A stretch of 64,000 bases of DNA from Corbicula japonica (GCA_038501625.1 JAZAYU010000205.1:744001-808000); one strand, 5' to 3'; shown: positions 11,335 through 23,125, numbered from the stretch's first letter. Translations and numbers: made by a program. The notes: generated from the letters alone by a model not told the origin.

Positions 11335-11567
11335 TCACGATGCATCCCCAATCATGTCCAAACTGTCTTTGAAATGAATAATTGCATGCTTCTTTAGATT
11401 ACTGCTATCGCTAAATCCTTTCCCACACAATTCACACGTGTATGGTTTTAATCCAGTATGGGTATTCAGGTGAGTTTTCTTGTAGTTCTTTCCAACCACT
11501 TTGCCGCACAAGGAGCAGACACACTTTCTTGGGTCTTTAGAATATGTAGGAAACAGCACTTGGTGTT
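11335..11567 (-). CDS. Alternative 3'-terminal exon ZF15, short first finger plus C2H2 finger
   Basis: The acceptor is tgtttttcag and the phase-1 junction codon is A|AA (Lys), giving 77 residues. Finger 1 (18-37) has C-X2-C-X11-H-X3-H spacing, linker TGLKPY, finger 2 (45-65) has Asp, Ser, Asn, Lys contacts. The tail is FKDSLDMIGDAS. Immediately upstream (11635-14075) the intron holds a tandem duplication of about 0.8 kb, one copy carrying a transposon insertion. Confidence 0.9.
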
Positions 11568-11634
11568 CTGAAAAACATATGTATAAGGTTTCATTAAAAG
11601 ATCAACTAAAAGCAAACATCTTTAAAACCAGCTA

Positions 11635-13292
11635 TATAAAATATATGTTCTACCCTGTACAAGAAATTGTCTAAGTAAAACCTACTGCAAGTACTTGTCT
11701 TCGCAGTCATTTGAAACCATGTCATGTATTGTCATAACGATTTGGTAGGAGAAGTTATTACCATATACATTCTAAATTTACCTAAAGTCTAAAGAAATAA
11801 AAATTAAAAGCGAATGTGAGTAAAAAAACATCCCATAAACTATGAAGAATGGTGGATGAAAATCTAAACAAAAAGTGTCACAATACATTTCACCTATTGA
11901 AAAGTTCAACATTTTTGATGATGTGGTATAATTAATGATTTTGTAATCTCAATCGGCATACTCAATCATTCCTTCAATCACAACCGCTAGATGTATGCTA
12001 AGTTAAAAATACATCTCCAAGAGCTGTGATAACCAAAATAAATACTGGTAAAACAGATTACGATTATTAATTATCTTGAAAATTTTATTCGATATTTGTA
12101 AAGTAAAAAGTTTTTTATCAATGCGTGAGATTCACCTTCACAAGATGGAAATGTCAGAAATAAATAAAGTGATTCACCTTCACAAGATGGAAATGTCAGA
12201 AATAAATAAAGTATGAAATAATGCCCCAAAAAGTGGGAGATTTTCATTGTTACTATATAAAACACCCTTAGAAGAACTGTTCTCTCAAAAGCGGGAAATA
12301 TAAACCTAACTAATTAATAAAAATTTCACACTTTATTTTCGAATTTTCGAACTCGTGTTCTTCTTCAAGATAAACAATACAGAAATATTGCTATTTAAGG
12401 TCGATCAGAATTGTACACCATAGTGTGCAAAAGGTGATGAGGTGTGAAAATAAAATTATCGTTTTTTTAACATTTTTAAAAAAAATACTGTTATTATATT
12501 GTTATAAACAGATCAATATTGATTATTACAGGAGACAATTGTTGAAAAAATGACTTTTGTAAGAATAGTAATAAAATGTGGTACCTGCTATGTTGTCTAA
12601 TCCGGGTGTCAAAATAAAGCACTTTCCACACAACTAAACTAAAAATAATTAATTACAACATCCAGTTCAATGTTCCCTCTAGGGCCAACCAGTGTTATTT
12701 TTTCAAAATAACTTGAAAATATTGCTCTCATTAATCAAAATCCAAACACATCATTCATAGTCCCATGAAGTCACTCACCCATGCAAAAAGCATGCAAATC
12801 ATGCTCACTTGTGTTTATCTATAAGACAATTTAATCTCTACATGTATAACAATGTTAATCTTGTGTAATGGTATTTGTGCAGTGTTTTGAAATTCATTAT
12901 AATCAATTTTTTAAAAGTGATTTTGAAAAAATAACACTGGTTGGCCCTAGAGGGAACATTGAACTGGATATTGTAATTAATTATTTTGGATTTATTTGAG
13001 TGGAAAATGCTTTATTTTGACACCCGGATTAGATAACATAGCAGGTACCACATTTTATTACTTTTTAAACAAAATTCTTTTTTTTTTCAAATTTTGTCTC
13101 CTGTTATTATCAATATTCATCTGTTTGTAACAATATAATAACAGTTTGTTTGGAAATTGATGAAAAAATGATAATTTAATTTTCACAGCTCATCATTAGT
13201 AAAACTGTATTATCAGCAAGTATGAATTACCTTAAGTTACATCCATTTTAAAAGCGTATACACTGTACAGTCGTTGGACAAGAGTGTGTAGC
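11635..13292. repeat. Tandem duplication, unit 1 (interrupted by a transposon)
   Basis: Starts aaaatatatgttctaccctg and runs to the block ttacatccattttaaaagcg...gtgtgt. Without the insertion at 12399-13231 it is about 0.8 kb and matches 13297-14075 closely. It also holds a private 39-bp tandem duplication (12127-12214, cttcacaagatggaaatgtc) that unit 2 lacks. Confidence 0.9.
12399..13235. mobile_element. TTAA-flanked foldback element inserted in unit 1
   Basis: Inserted at TTAA (12395-12398) with the duplicate TTAA at 13232-13235. The orthologous place in unit 2 (14016-14019) is a single TTAA, an empty site. Arms of roughly 260-300 bases are inverted (for example tctagggccaaccagtgtta near 12680 and its complement near 12935). 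No transposase frame. The target points to a piggyBac- or Kolobok-type element. Confidence 0.85.
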
Positions 13293-13296
13293 TAGA

Positions 13297-14075
13297 ATAA
13301 AATATATGTTCTATCCTGTACAAGAAATTGTCTAAGTAAAACCTACTGCATGTACTTGTCTTCGCAGTCATTTGAAACCATGTCATGTATTGTCATAACG
13401 ATTTGGTAGGAGAAGTTATTACCATATACATTCTAAATTTACCTAAAGTCTAAAGAAATAAAAAATTAAAAGCGAATGTGAGTCAAAAAAGATCCCATAA
13501 ACTATGAAGAATGGTGGATGAAAATCTAAACAAAAAGTGTCACAATACATTTCACTGATTGAAAAGTTCAACATTTTTACTGATGGGGTATAATTAATGA
13601 TTTTGTAATCTCAATCGGCATACACAAGCATTCCTTCAATCACAACCGCTAGATGTATGTTAAGTTAAAAAATACATCTCAAAGAGCTGTGATAACCAAA
13701 ATAAATACTGGTAAAACAGATTACGATTATTAATTATCTTGAAAATTTTATTCGATATTTGTAAAGTAAAAACTTTTTTATCAATGCGTGAGATTCACGT
13801 TCACAAGATGGAAATGTCAGAAATGAATAAAGTATGAAATAATGCCCCGAAAGGTGGGAGATTTTCATTGTAACTATATAAAACACCCTTAGAAGAACTG
13901 TTCTCTCAAAAGCGGGAAATATAAACCTAACTAATTAATAAAAATTTCACTCTTTATTTTCGAATTTTCGAACTCGTGTTCTTCTTCAAGATAAAAAATA
14001 CAGAAATATTGCTATTTAAGTTACATCCATTATAAAAGCGTATACACTATCCCAGTCGGTGGACAAGAGTGTATC
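13297..14075. repeat. Tandem duplication, unit 2 (empty site preserved)
   Basis: A near-identical copy of unit 1 without the TTAA insertion and without the 39-bp duplication. Both units lie in the intron between ZF14 and ZF15 and contain no zinc-finger sequence. Confidence 0.9.
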
Positions 14076-14199
14076 AATATAAAATTTTTAAAACATTTAT
14101 TTCAACAGCTTAATAAGTGTAAGCAGTTAAAGAACAAAATGGAATGCCTCTTAACAAGTTTTGTTCGCATTCAGCCTAAATTATACTAAATTACTAAAT

Positions 14200-14640
14200 T
14201 ATACGGACAATAGCATGAATGCAACGTTGACCTGGCGCCGGTAATTATATATTCGTATGACAATGGCATGAATTCAACGCTGATCCAACACATATAAAGC
14301 AGGTCCAAGCATCTTCTGGTCACGGCAATCGTATAGACAACGGCATGAGTTCATTAAAACTATTTAAAACCACTCAGACTACGAATTCATGATCCAGCTC
14401 GCCGTTGATCCGACAATGAAGGAGGTAAAAGCAATCTCGCCACGGCAATGATAAATTCATACGGACAATAGCATGAATGCAACGTTGACCTGGCGCCGGT
14501 AATTATATATTCGTATGACAATGGCATGAATTCAACGCTGATCCAACACATATAAAGCAGGTCCAAGCATCTTCTGGTCACGGCAATCGTATAGACAACG
14601 GCATGAGTTCAAGCTCGAATTCAGCTTTAATCCAACACGT
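14200..14640 (-). repeat. Tandem copies of the ZF14 3' end
   Basis: A block of about 150 bases (gacctggcgccggtaattat ... ggcatgagttca) occurs almost identically near 14200-14352 and 14461-14611. Both resemble the end of ZF14 (gacaatggcatg, ccacggcaacgat, gcaggtccaagc). Finger coding is degraded. Confidence 0.8.
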
Positions 14641-14660
14641 ATAATTTGATCAGGTCCAAG

Positions 14661-14872
14661 CTATGCATCTCCTTGCCACGGCAACGATACATTCGTATGG
14701 ACAATGGCATGTTTTCTGTAATTGCTGCTATCTGTGAATCCCTTCCCACACACGGTACATTTGTACGGTTTAACACCCATATGTGTTCTAAGATGTGTAG
14801 CTTTGTAGTTTTTCCAAAATTTTTTTCCACAAAAGTTACATTTGAATTTTCTTGAATCCGAATCTAGCTGAC
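14661..14872 (-). CDS. Alternative 3'-terminal exon ZF14, short first finger plus C2H2 finger
   Basis: The acceptor is ttgtttcag and the phase-1 junction codon is A|GT (Ser), giving 70 residues. Finger 1 (12-31) has X11 spacing with a WKNYKAT segment closely matching GKNYKKT of ZF15. The linker is MGVKPY. Finger 2 (39-59) has Asp, Ser, Asn, Lys contacts. The tail NVSLPWQGDA resembles the tail of ZF15 (SLDMIGDAS), another sign that these neighbours are duplicates. Tandem copies of the tail region extend downstream to about 14200. Confidence 0.9.
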
Positions 14873-16633
14873 CTGAAACAAAACGAATAGAGTATGTTGA
14901 ATACAGTTTATAGACCACATTTTGAGTAAAGGTATCCAACGAAAGGCTAAAACTAGCGTTTCGTTTTAAATAACTTCACTACGAAAGACATTTAATGTCT
15001 ATGTCATAATTTCGTAGCCAAAAAAACGGGTGATTATGTTTACGATTCTAAACAATCTGACATACGTGTGACCTTTACCTTGGCGTTAAGGTTACAATAA
15101 TTAGATGCAGCCGTGCCTCATAATTGTGAATAGATTGGCTGAAACCCCCATTTCAGTGTCCAACTTATGCTCCGAAAACAAATTTTGCATAAACATTTAC
15201 CCCAAACCTTTGAGATACGTGGCGTGTTTATCCACATTTGCAGAGAACGTTTTTGTTTGTTTGTCGGTTTTCGACGGTTTACTAAGAAATCACTTCATAT
15301 AACCGATCCTCCAGATTGAAGACATCAAAATCAGAACTTTTTTCTGATACATATCATTTTTATTTATCAGAATATCAGTTGTCGATGTTGTTGATTTTAA
15401 ATATCAAATATGTTTAAACTTCTTGAGCAGATCTACTATTTAGTAATCCATTTGGACCATGAACACTGAATATAATAGGATGTTTATAGGATGTTTTTCA
15501 CTTTTATTTCTTCAAAAGGCATTACTAAACACATTATTACAAAGGCAAATTCTACTTATTTAATTTAGAGACAATTATTTTACTATGTCAATTTAGACCA
15601 TGCAAATATTATTTAACTCATATATTCAACTTTTTGTCTTTATTAATTAAGTTGTTTTGCTGTTGCTGTTGGCTATTAAATGATTTAACGTTATTTTCTT
15701 TACTTGCAAGTGTTAACACGTTTATTTTATATCTGAATTCATTGAAATGTCACTAACAACATCGTTCTTTTTTTTCAGAGAAAAGCTGGTAAGTATCTTG
15801 ATTTGCGACTTTTGATACACTTGAATACTTGCTATCAATGATGAGTCATATCCATTTTATAATCTCAAAACCATGCTAAAAACTATTTTTCAATCAGAGA
15901 ACTTCGGAGAACTTCCCGGAGAAAGCAACAGGTGCACCAGCGAATAGTTTTTAACTGAAGCCATCAGATTTGTCCATACTCCTGAAATAAAATATAATAT
16001 TTGTATTGTGATCTGCATTATCGTAGAATCATGAGTAATTTTGGCTAAATCGAAGATCGGTTAAAATTTTTGGCTTAATCGAAGATCGGTTAAAAATTTT
16101 GGCTAAATCAAAGAATGGTTGTGTTTTTGGCTTAATCGAATATCGTTAAAAATTTTGCTAAATTGTCTAGTCATTATGCATTCACTTAATAATTTCTTTA
16201 CATTGTGAAAGTCTACGGTGTAAAATCAACAAGTAAATAATGTACTATTTGTGTTCTTGTGTTGAAGTTCTTCTTTTAGTTTTTACTTTTAGCATGGTTC
16301 GGCACCCAAGTGCAACAAAGGTATAAAACCTTCATACTTCAATGCTACTGTGGTATCATTAAAATTCGAAGAGACAAATTTTCGCAGAAAAGCCACAAAT
16401 TATTAATTCGCGTGGACATAAATTCGCGCAATTACATTTTTAAAGAAAAATTACTGCACGGTGTAATTTCGCTGGGGTTAAAATTCGCACATTAATCCTG
16501 GCGAAATACGCGAAATTTTAACCAACGGGAAATATAGTGAAACCACAGTACTTAAACCGTTTTTGCACTAAGGTGACGAAGTCTAGTTTGTTTGTCATTT
16601 GGTTTTTTCGTGTAGCATTAATCGCAAACATGT
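14873..16633. other. Intron with small repeats
   Basis: Holds a 30-bp tandem repeat of four diverged units (ggctaaatcgaagatcggtt) at 16030-16157. A CG-containing inverted-repeat element with cgcgaaattttaacc-type motifs lies at about 16345-16545. Nothing coding was recognised. Confidence 0.5.
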
Positions 16634-16884
16634 TTACCACGTGGGTTTTGTGGAGGCAGCTGTCAGTTCATCATCAAATGGAAATCGTATGTGCACAACC
16701 TTGTGTTTGTTGTAATTGCTTCTATCAGAGAAACCTTTCCCACACACGTCACACCGGTAAGGTTTTTCACCGGTATGTATCCGCACGTGCTTAAACCGGT
16801 TTTTCTTTGCTATCATTTTCCCACATAGAGTACAGAAAAACTTGGACGGGTCCTCCGTTCGCACGATGATACTCTTCGTCGCAT
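16634..16884 (-). CDS. Alternative 3'-terminal exon ZF13, short first finger plus C2H2 finger
   Basis: The acceptor is gatttttttttag and the phase-1 junction codon is A|AT (Asn), giving 83 residues. Finger 1 (18-37) is C-X2-C-X11-H-X3-H and lacks the usual hydrophobic spacing ([11 protein letters not shown] between Cys and His). The linker is TGEKPY. Finger 2 (45-65) has Asp, Ser, Asn, Lys contacts and a Tyr in place of the usual helix Leu, as in ZF14 and ZF16. At 18 residues the tail is one of the longest (acidic, then TAASTKPTW). Confidence 0.9.
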
Positions 16885-18169
16885 CTAAAAAAAAATCAGA
16901 ATATACACAATAATAAGTTCACATAAAACAATTTTCTGGGACAGAACATTTTATTTACCTATTTTGTGTTTGAAGAATCTTGATTCTTATAAATAATTAA
17001 TTTATCGGTAACTAAAAGTAATGCAAACCAAGACCCAGGGGTGGATACAGATGGGGTTTGGTGGAATTGCTTGATCCTTCATTTTGGCCACCGCAGCAAT
17101 AAATTTTCGTTTGGATTTTGACAAGAAAAGTGGAAATTATCATGAAAGTTTCCCGACATCTACAGCAAACGAACCCCCTTGTTCGCAAAATTGCACCCGA
17201 CACCGAGACCATTCTAAATTTGAATAATTTTAACAATTCATAAGCCATTATTTTGATAACAGTTATTACAGAATTCGGCTTCGACAGTATGCCCATTATC
17301 GCAGTTAAGTTTTATATGTACTGAATGTATGGCTAATTAAGTAAGACTAGGGAAACTGCCGATTTCGTCTTTTTTCCAAAATAAATTTCGAACTATAATA
17401 GCTGCCAAACGCGACACAGAGAGTACAAAAAACTTTCCAGGCTGGGTCAGTAAAAGCCTGTTCATAGCTACCCACGACGCCTAGCCCTTATTAATGGTCA
17501 GATAACTGAAATGTGAATAACATAATACGGCTCGTCTTCAGCGGCCCTGTGTGTAAATTGGATTTTGAATACATTAGTCACGGACTGCGATGGAAGTTTG
17601 GTTTATGTTTTATTTCAAACCAAGCAGTAGAAGTATCGATCCTCGCTAATAAAGAAACTACTTTACTTCAACTGCGTACAAACCACAGTATAAATAACCA
17701 CCCAAAGTGTACACATAGTAATAATATTTAGAGAAATAAGCAAAGGCCTAGAGTGCATAAATAAGGTTTATGATAAAATACCTGTAGTACTTCAGTGATG
17801 CCAAAGACGAACAAAAAGGCATCAAATTTAAATCCTACTTTGCAAAATTGCAGTTTGTGATTTCAAAGACTCGCTTTGATAAAATGTTAAGAATAAATAA
17901 GTGTCATTTTTTCAATCAGTTCATTTCATTAGGAACACTTCATATCATAACAAAAAATACACCAATACACAACATGGTTTATATCCACACCAGATTAATT
18001 GCAGCCATCAGTAAAATTGTTTAATTGTATTCTTCCAGATTTCTTACAGACTTTGTACCATGGATGATCTCACTATATCTAACACTGTTTTCGTTAGAAG
18101 AACGGCTCGATATCACTCCCCAATAGAATTTTACTCGCTACACATTAACGTTCGTTCAACATTTTTCAC
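16885..18169. other. Intron, nothing coding recognised
   Basis: AT-rich, with a caggggtggatacag fragment near 17037 that resembles transposon ends. Short open frames have no recognisable domain. Confidence 0.4.
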
Positions 18170-18565
18170 TAAAATTGTAATTTACTTTATTTCATCGCAA
18201 TTTCTACAGCATAAATTAATGCTAAGCTTCATAACATGCTTGCTCTTGCTGCTATAGCGATCCTTTAGACGCCATATATGAAACGCTTGACACATGTTTA
18301 ATAGTTATAAATTATAACATTATGTTTTAATTTCAAAGTCTGCAGTGTAAATAAAATTTAAGCTTACTCTTAAAGCTAAAGCGTTCCGACAGACGCCACA
18401 TTAAAAGGCTTTGATAAATGTTAACTAGCGCTTTTATTAACTTCATTTCATCCCAATTTAGGCAGCAAACATGAATGCGAAGCTACGTTTTTTTCTCTTT
18501 GCTAAAGCCTTGTGGCGAATGCAACATTTGAAAGGCTTTTACACATGTCCACTAAAGTTATAATT
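18170..18565 (-). pseudogene. Decayed tandem copies of ZF12 finger-2 sequence
   Basis: Three degenerate units around 18180-18310, 18330-18430 and 18440-18565. Each contains a cattTgaaaggc-like block (reverse of a KPFKC segment) with an upstream relic of gcgttcc-cagacgcc and a downstream tttatttcatc spacer, in the order seen in ZF12. Frames are broken, and no acceptor or first finger remains. Confidence 0.75.
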
Positions 18566-18575
18566 CACATTATTT

Positions 18576-18820
18576 GGGGCACGTCAAGGGAAAAGGTACC
18601 TTCGGTCATTGTTTGTGATATTTTAGTTTAATCTAGAAAGAACTTACATGTATAAATCAATTTCTTATAACTAAAATGTGATTTTGTTACACATTTTGAC
18701 AATAAAATGGTATTTTAACCACGAAATGCATAATAAGTAATGTCGTCAGCACAAATTAATGACGTCATTTTAAAGGTTGACGTCAACGATCCGAAGGTAC
18801 CTTTTCCCGTGACGCGCCCC
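18576..18820. mobile_element. MITE with 30-bp terminal inverted repeats
   Basis: GGGGCACGTCAAGGGAAAAG at 18577 is mirrored by its complement at 18799-18820; the inverted match extends through ggtaccttcgg. ATTT lies on both sides. About 245 bp, non-coding, inserted among the ZF12 relics. Confidence 0.85.
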
Positions 18821-18930
18821 ATTTGATCACATTTTCTGCAACGCAAACAAATGTGTTCTTGCTTTCCCGCTAAAGGCGTTCCCGCAGAATCCACATATGA
18901 AAGGCGTTGATGTTCACTAAACCTATAATT
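18821..18930 (-). pseudogene. Clearest decayed duplicate of the ZF12 3' end
   Basis: atcacattttctgcaacgca and gcgttcccgcagaatccaca align directly with the corresponding bases in ZF12 (18979-19075), about 160 bases away. Deletions break the frame in the middle of finger 2. Confidence 0.8.
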
Positions 18931-18979
18931 AACTTTATTTCATCCTAATATCTGCAACTTATACGTTAATGAAATATCA

Positions 18980-19194
18980 TCACATTTTCTGTAACGTAAA
19001 CAGATGTATAGCCCCGTGCTTTGTCAAGTTGCTCTTATCACTGAACGCTTTCCCGCAGACGCTACATTTGAAAGGCTTGGTACCCGTATGTAAACGCATG
19101 TGAGTTGGCAAATAGAACTTCAGGTAATAGTTGCCACAAACAGAGCAGGGAATCTTTCCTTTGTTTGCCTGTGTATTAGCAGTCTCCATTTGAT
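18980..19194 (-). CDS. Alternative 3'-terminal exon ZF12, short first finger plus C2H2 finger
   Basis: The acceptor is tttgtttccag and the phase-1 junction codon is A|AT (Asn), giving 71 residues. Finger 1 (17-36) is C-X2-C-X11-H-X3-H, one residue shorter than canonical; the same spacing occurs in ZF13-ZF16. The linker is TGTKPF. Finger 2 is 44-64 with Asp, Ser, Asn, Lys contacts. The tail is LFTLQKM. An AATAAA lies about 40 bases past the stop. At least four decayed relatives of the exon's 3' part follow downstream between 18170 and 18920. Confidence 0.9.
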
Positions 19195-19780
19195 CTGGAA
19201 ACAAATGAATAAAATAAAATTAACAGTAGTAAGCTAAGGTTTTTCTATGAATCCAGGAATACGATAACATATCGTATGAAGTTTGTGACATTGCATATTC
19301 AGAAAATCAAACAATCTGCGAAAATCAAACCACCATAAATGTAATCTGGTTCTTAAAGTTTAACTTTTAAAAAATAATGCAAACTATAAACACACATATA
19401 CTAAAAGAAGGCATGCATACGTCTTTAAGATCCAAAGGAAAGGGTTAAGATAAAAACAGAGGAGAAAACTTAGAGAAAGCGTCAAATCACAACCATCTGT
19501 GTCCTTACTGAACCATTAGAAATGGCCACAGGTACTTAAGAAATATAGATGAACACACTAAAAAGGTAACATGTTAATACAGTCATAGCACTAGGTGACT
19601 GCAATTTTCGTCAGGTCAAAACATATCACGTAATATTCATTTGAGAAATACAACTATACTGACTTTTGTTTAAATATTGTGTAGCGTTCAATTCGGTGGT
19701 AGGCGGTGAGGACAGTGTATGCATTCCCATTACTGACCATTAACTGGCTTAATCAAACCTAACTTGCTGCAATATTTTGA

Positions 19781-20014
19781 TATTTGTCGTGTTCGGTGGC
19801 TTTCAACATCACTTTTTTCCTTTATTTAAAGTGTTAATGACAACAGCAGTGTCATCAAGTCTAATCAGTACATTTGAGGATCCATTGTCAGTGAAATTTA
19901 CTAATATACTGCGTAAGTTACGATATAACAACATTGTCTATATAAATTCACTTACAAGGTGACAGTGTAAATAGATGAAAAGGGAACTGTGAAAGCCAAC
20001 GAACACGACAAATA
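19781..20014. mobile_element. MITE with TATTTGTCGTGTTCG ends
   Basis: Left TATTTGTCGTGTTCGGTGGC is mirrored by gccaacgaacacgacaaata at the right end. About 234 bp. A related right-end fragment is near 36920-36965. The TA termini suggest a Tc1/mariner-like target, which is an inference. Confidence 0.7.
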
Positions 20015-20247
20015 CGAAAATAAGAAAATTGTGAAAGAATATTACATCGAATGTCCTTTGTAAGCAGGTCTTTAACTCTTTACTCGTATATTATAAATTT
20101 TGATTTTTGAAAATACTAAATATATTCGTCCTTACACCTGACCAGGCACCTTAAAGCGCAATGCATGTAGTTACCAGTTCGACATAAGCCTGCTTCTGCT
20201 TTTGAATGTGTCTGACTGTCATTACGTACACACTAACTGATCAAATT

Positions 20248-20710
20248 GTTGGTGTTATGTACGCCGTTGCGAGGAATAAATGTTAAGAATATCTGAACAA
20301 ATGTTACTTTTTATTGGTAATTCATTTTTGCCATTAAAATAACTCGAAATTAACAATTCTTTGTTAAATGTCAGTGTTATGTACACCGTTGCATGAAATA
20401 AAATTTAAGAAGATCTGAACAACTTTTTTGTTTTATTACTGATTATTCATTTTTGGCCAAAAAATAACTCTATCGTAACAATAAAATAATTATATACAAC
20501 CAAAAATCTTACTGATACATCAGTAAAATGTCAGTGTTATGTACACCGTTGCATGGATTAAAACGTAACAAGATCTGATCAACTGTGACTTTTTATTGAA
20601 TATTCATTTGCCATTAACAGACCTCGATCTTAACAATAAAATATATACACCAAAACTTATTGAGTCATCTGTCAAAGTAAATAACTCGATCTTAAAAATT
20701 AAAATATCTA
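20248..20710. repeat. Diverged tandem repeat, three or more units
   Basis: gttatgtac-ccgttgc recurs near 20253, 20375 and 20536, each followed by aagatctga.caac, a poly-T stretch, attcattt and gccattaa. Unit length varies from about 120 to 160. Open frames here are not coding. Confidence 0.7.
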
Positions 20711-21004
20711 CAACCAAAACTCTTACTGAGTCAATTGTAACAGTTATATTATCTAACCATAATAAAAATGCTATCTCGAGCTCACAAGGTTGACAAAATA
20801 ACACAATTTCAATATAATAGAAAGCCATCGTCTCAAACACAGGAACTTCTTTAAGAACACGTATTTTTAATTTATGTAATTTAAAAGAAGTAATTGTAAC
20901 TATCATGGCCATTTAAAATCCCATCTCTTTAGTTCTGGGTAAATTATAATTTTTACCAGGTTTTCTTTGATTGATGTCGTTAGGCGGGCGTCAACATTTC
21001 ATAA

Positions 21005-21060
21005 AGTATTGTCGCATTTCGGCGTCTTCTTGTAAAAATGCATTATGCAATGAAACTTAA
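21005..21060 (-). pseudogene. Decayed copy of the ZF11 3' end
   Basis: gtcgcatttcggcgtcttct at 21011 matches gtcgcattgcggcgtcttgc at 21141 inside ZF11. The match continues through the region of the second-finger His residues. Period 130. No finger 1 and no acceptor. Confidence 0.7.
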
Positions 21061-21131
21061 GTTCTTTCCGTAATCGCCTCTTTTGTTTAAAATTATCCAA
21101 AGAAGTAATCTCCACGAAAATAACTATTTAA

Positions 21132-21364
21132 CTAAGTTTGGTCGCATTGCGGCGTCTTGCTGTACAAATGTGTTATCATATGTTTTCTCAAGTTACTAGA
21201 GTCAGAAAATGATCGACTGCAGGTGGGACACGAATACGGTTTTATTCCGGTGTGTGTTTTCCAGTGAGACTTCAATGATGCCTTCCATTTGAAAAATCTT
21301 CCACAGATGGTGCAATCAAATCTTGGCAATTCGCCAACATTCAAATCATCTTTCATTCTTGACC
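21132..21364 (-). CDS. Alternative 3'-terminal exon ZF11, two C2H2 fingers
   Basis: The acceptor is tttgtttcag and the phase-1 junction codon is A|GG (Arg), giving 77 residues. Finger 1 is 18-38 (KWKAS helix, close to ZF10), linker TGIKPY, finger 2 is 46-66 with Asp, Ser, Asn, Lys contacts. The tail is LYSKTPQCDQT. A decayed copy of the exon's 3' end lies about 130 bases further downstream (21005-21060). The open frame extending upstream of the acceptor is not coding. Confidence 0.9.
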
Positions 21365-22338
21365 CTGAAACAAAAAAAGTGAAGTTACTTTTGAAAACGA
21401 GGTTTGCGATACTTTTATAATCAAGTTTTAATAAAATGTCGTCGATGTCAAACAAAACTAAAAACAGTTGTATATAACTATTATCTTGCATGCTTGTATA
21501 TATGGATAATAATTTAAATGCTTTATATTTAGACCTCTATTTTCTGGGATTACTTATAGCTTAGAAACAGATCTTTTGATAGTAAAATTAATATTGAAAA
21601 GGCGGATTTAATAGGGATGAACAGAATAGACGTCACTATCAGATACAATTGACGTCTATTAAACTGTTTTGCAGCAGCAAATCCATTGGCTTTTTTTATA
21701 ATCGTTAGAGTCGTTAAGCTTGCCAGATAAGCCAAAGAAACTGGGATAAACAATAAAACCCTCACGACAAGAACATGTATTGGTATCATACTACTACGCT
21801 GAAGCAAGTGAAATTCCATTTTAAAATTACCTCCATTTTCAATACAAAAAATAAAATTTTATGTCTTAATAAATAAAATTCACGAGTGCTTTCTTTTATA
21901 TTCTGTTTGTGTTAAGAGACTTCGTCATGCATTACATTCTAATAAAAAATGCCAGGTTTTGAATATCGCTAAAGGATTTTTATATCTTAACTAGCTTTGA
22001 ATAATTTATTTTGTGGTTGTTTCTTACTTCAACAATTGAAAATCTCTACAATTAACGCAAAAAAAGAATCTCAGTTGCCTTTGGTTAACACCAGTAATCG
22101 ATCTGATTTGACTCCGTGTGCTATGTTTTCAGTAAGGTCAAAGAAACCATCATTTTCATTTGACCTAACTATAAGCTTCTAACTTTTTATAAATTAGTGA
22201 GATTTGGTATGCAACATGTCCAATTGATGGCTGAGTTGAGGTTAATTAACCAAGACGACTTGTGCTTGTTTGTTAGAGGGGCTAGATTAAGGTTGGCGCA
22301 CCAATTTAAAATCCCGGAGGCAAAATGTTAGCTTCTGG
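21365..22338. other. Intron with a partial dispersed repeat
   Basis: AT-rich. The end (about 22190-22338) matches the dispersed repeat family at 7250 and 24530. No genes recognised. Confidence 0.4.
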
Positions 22339-22482
22339 GCCCAAGATCATAAAACTAAGTTTTGAGATCAGTCTCAAATCTGAAGGATCTGATTGGCTGA
22401 AACGGCGACTGGACGCCATTTCAGCCAATCAGATGCTTGAGATTTGAGACTGATCTCCAGATTTAGTTTTATGATCTTGGGC
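22339..22482. mobile_element. CCAAT-hairpin MITE, copy 3
   Basis: Arms start gcccaagatcataaaact and end with the complement. The centre holds two facing CAGCCAATCAGA-type blocks. It is inserted inside the dispersed repeat. Confidence 0.85.
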
Positions 22483-22557
22483 TTCTGACCATTCCAGGGC
22501 GATAACCCTTCAGATTGTCATTTTCTTTTCGTTTGTTGTGTCATTAATTTTAATTCA

Positions 22558-22722
22558 CCGGAATATAAACTCTTTTCTTCTCTATATTTAGCGGAATATA
22601 AACTCTTTTCTTCTGTATATTTAGCGGAATATAAACTCTTTTCTTCTCTATATTTAGCGGAATATAAACTCTTTTCTTCTCTATATTTAGCGGAATATAA
22701 ACTCTTTTCTTCTCTATATTTA
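22558..22722. repeat. 33-bp tandem repeat, five units
   Basis: Unit begins cggaatataaactcttttct. Copies are almost identical, so the array is recent. Confidence 0.9.
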
Positions 22723-22869
22723 GGCTATGTGGACAGGCTGTGTTTTCTGGATGTTGTTATTCCCGATACGAAATTTAAATTTTTTACGATTTCCAAATAA
22801 GAGCGGTATGCTTTTACATGGTGAAAGTGAACTAGCATGTAAAAGCGTCAAACTTTACTTCAGATTAAA

Positions 22870-23030
22870 ATCGGTTTTTATAACATCATAACTAAGACAA
22901 TTTTTAAATAACTAAATAACCTTTTATTGCTTATTTTACAGCATTGAACATCGGTTTTTATAACATCATAAGTAAGACAATTTTTAAATAACTAAATAAC
23001 CTTTTATTGCTTATTTTACAGCATTGAACA
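22870..23030. repeat. 80-bp direct tandem duplication
   Basis: tcggtttttataacatcata at 22871 and again at 22951, with one or two mismatches over the full 80 bases. It lies just past ZF10 but contains no finger sequence. Confidence 0.9.
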
Positions 23031-23125
23031 TTATCAGAAAACGATTTATTAATATGTAAAGAAACCACGAAGCAAACAACTTAAGAAATCCGGAAACTGA
23101 AAACTTACATCACTTTATTTTCAGA

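Noticed and set aside
11635..14075. LTR retrotransposon suggested by two long direct repeats
   Set aside because: The repeats are tandem units rather than termini; the sequence between them is a TTAA-flanked foldback without gag or pol.
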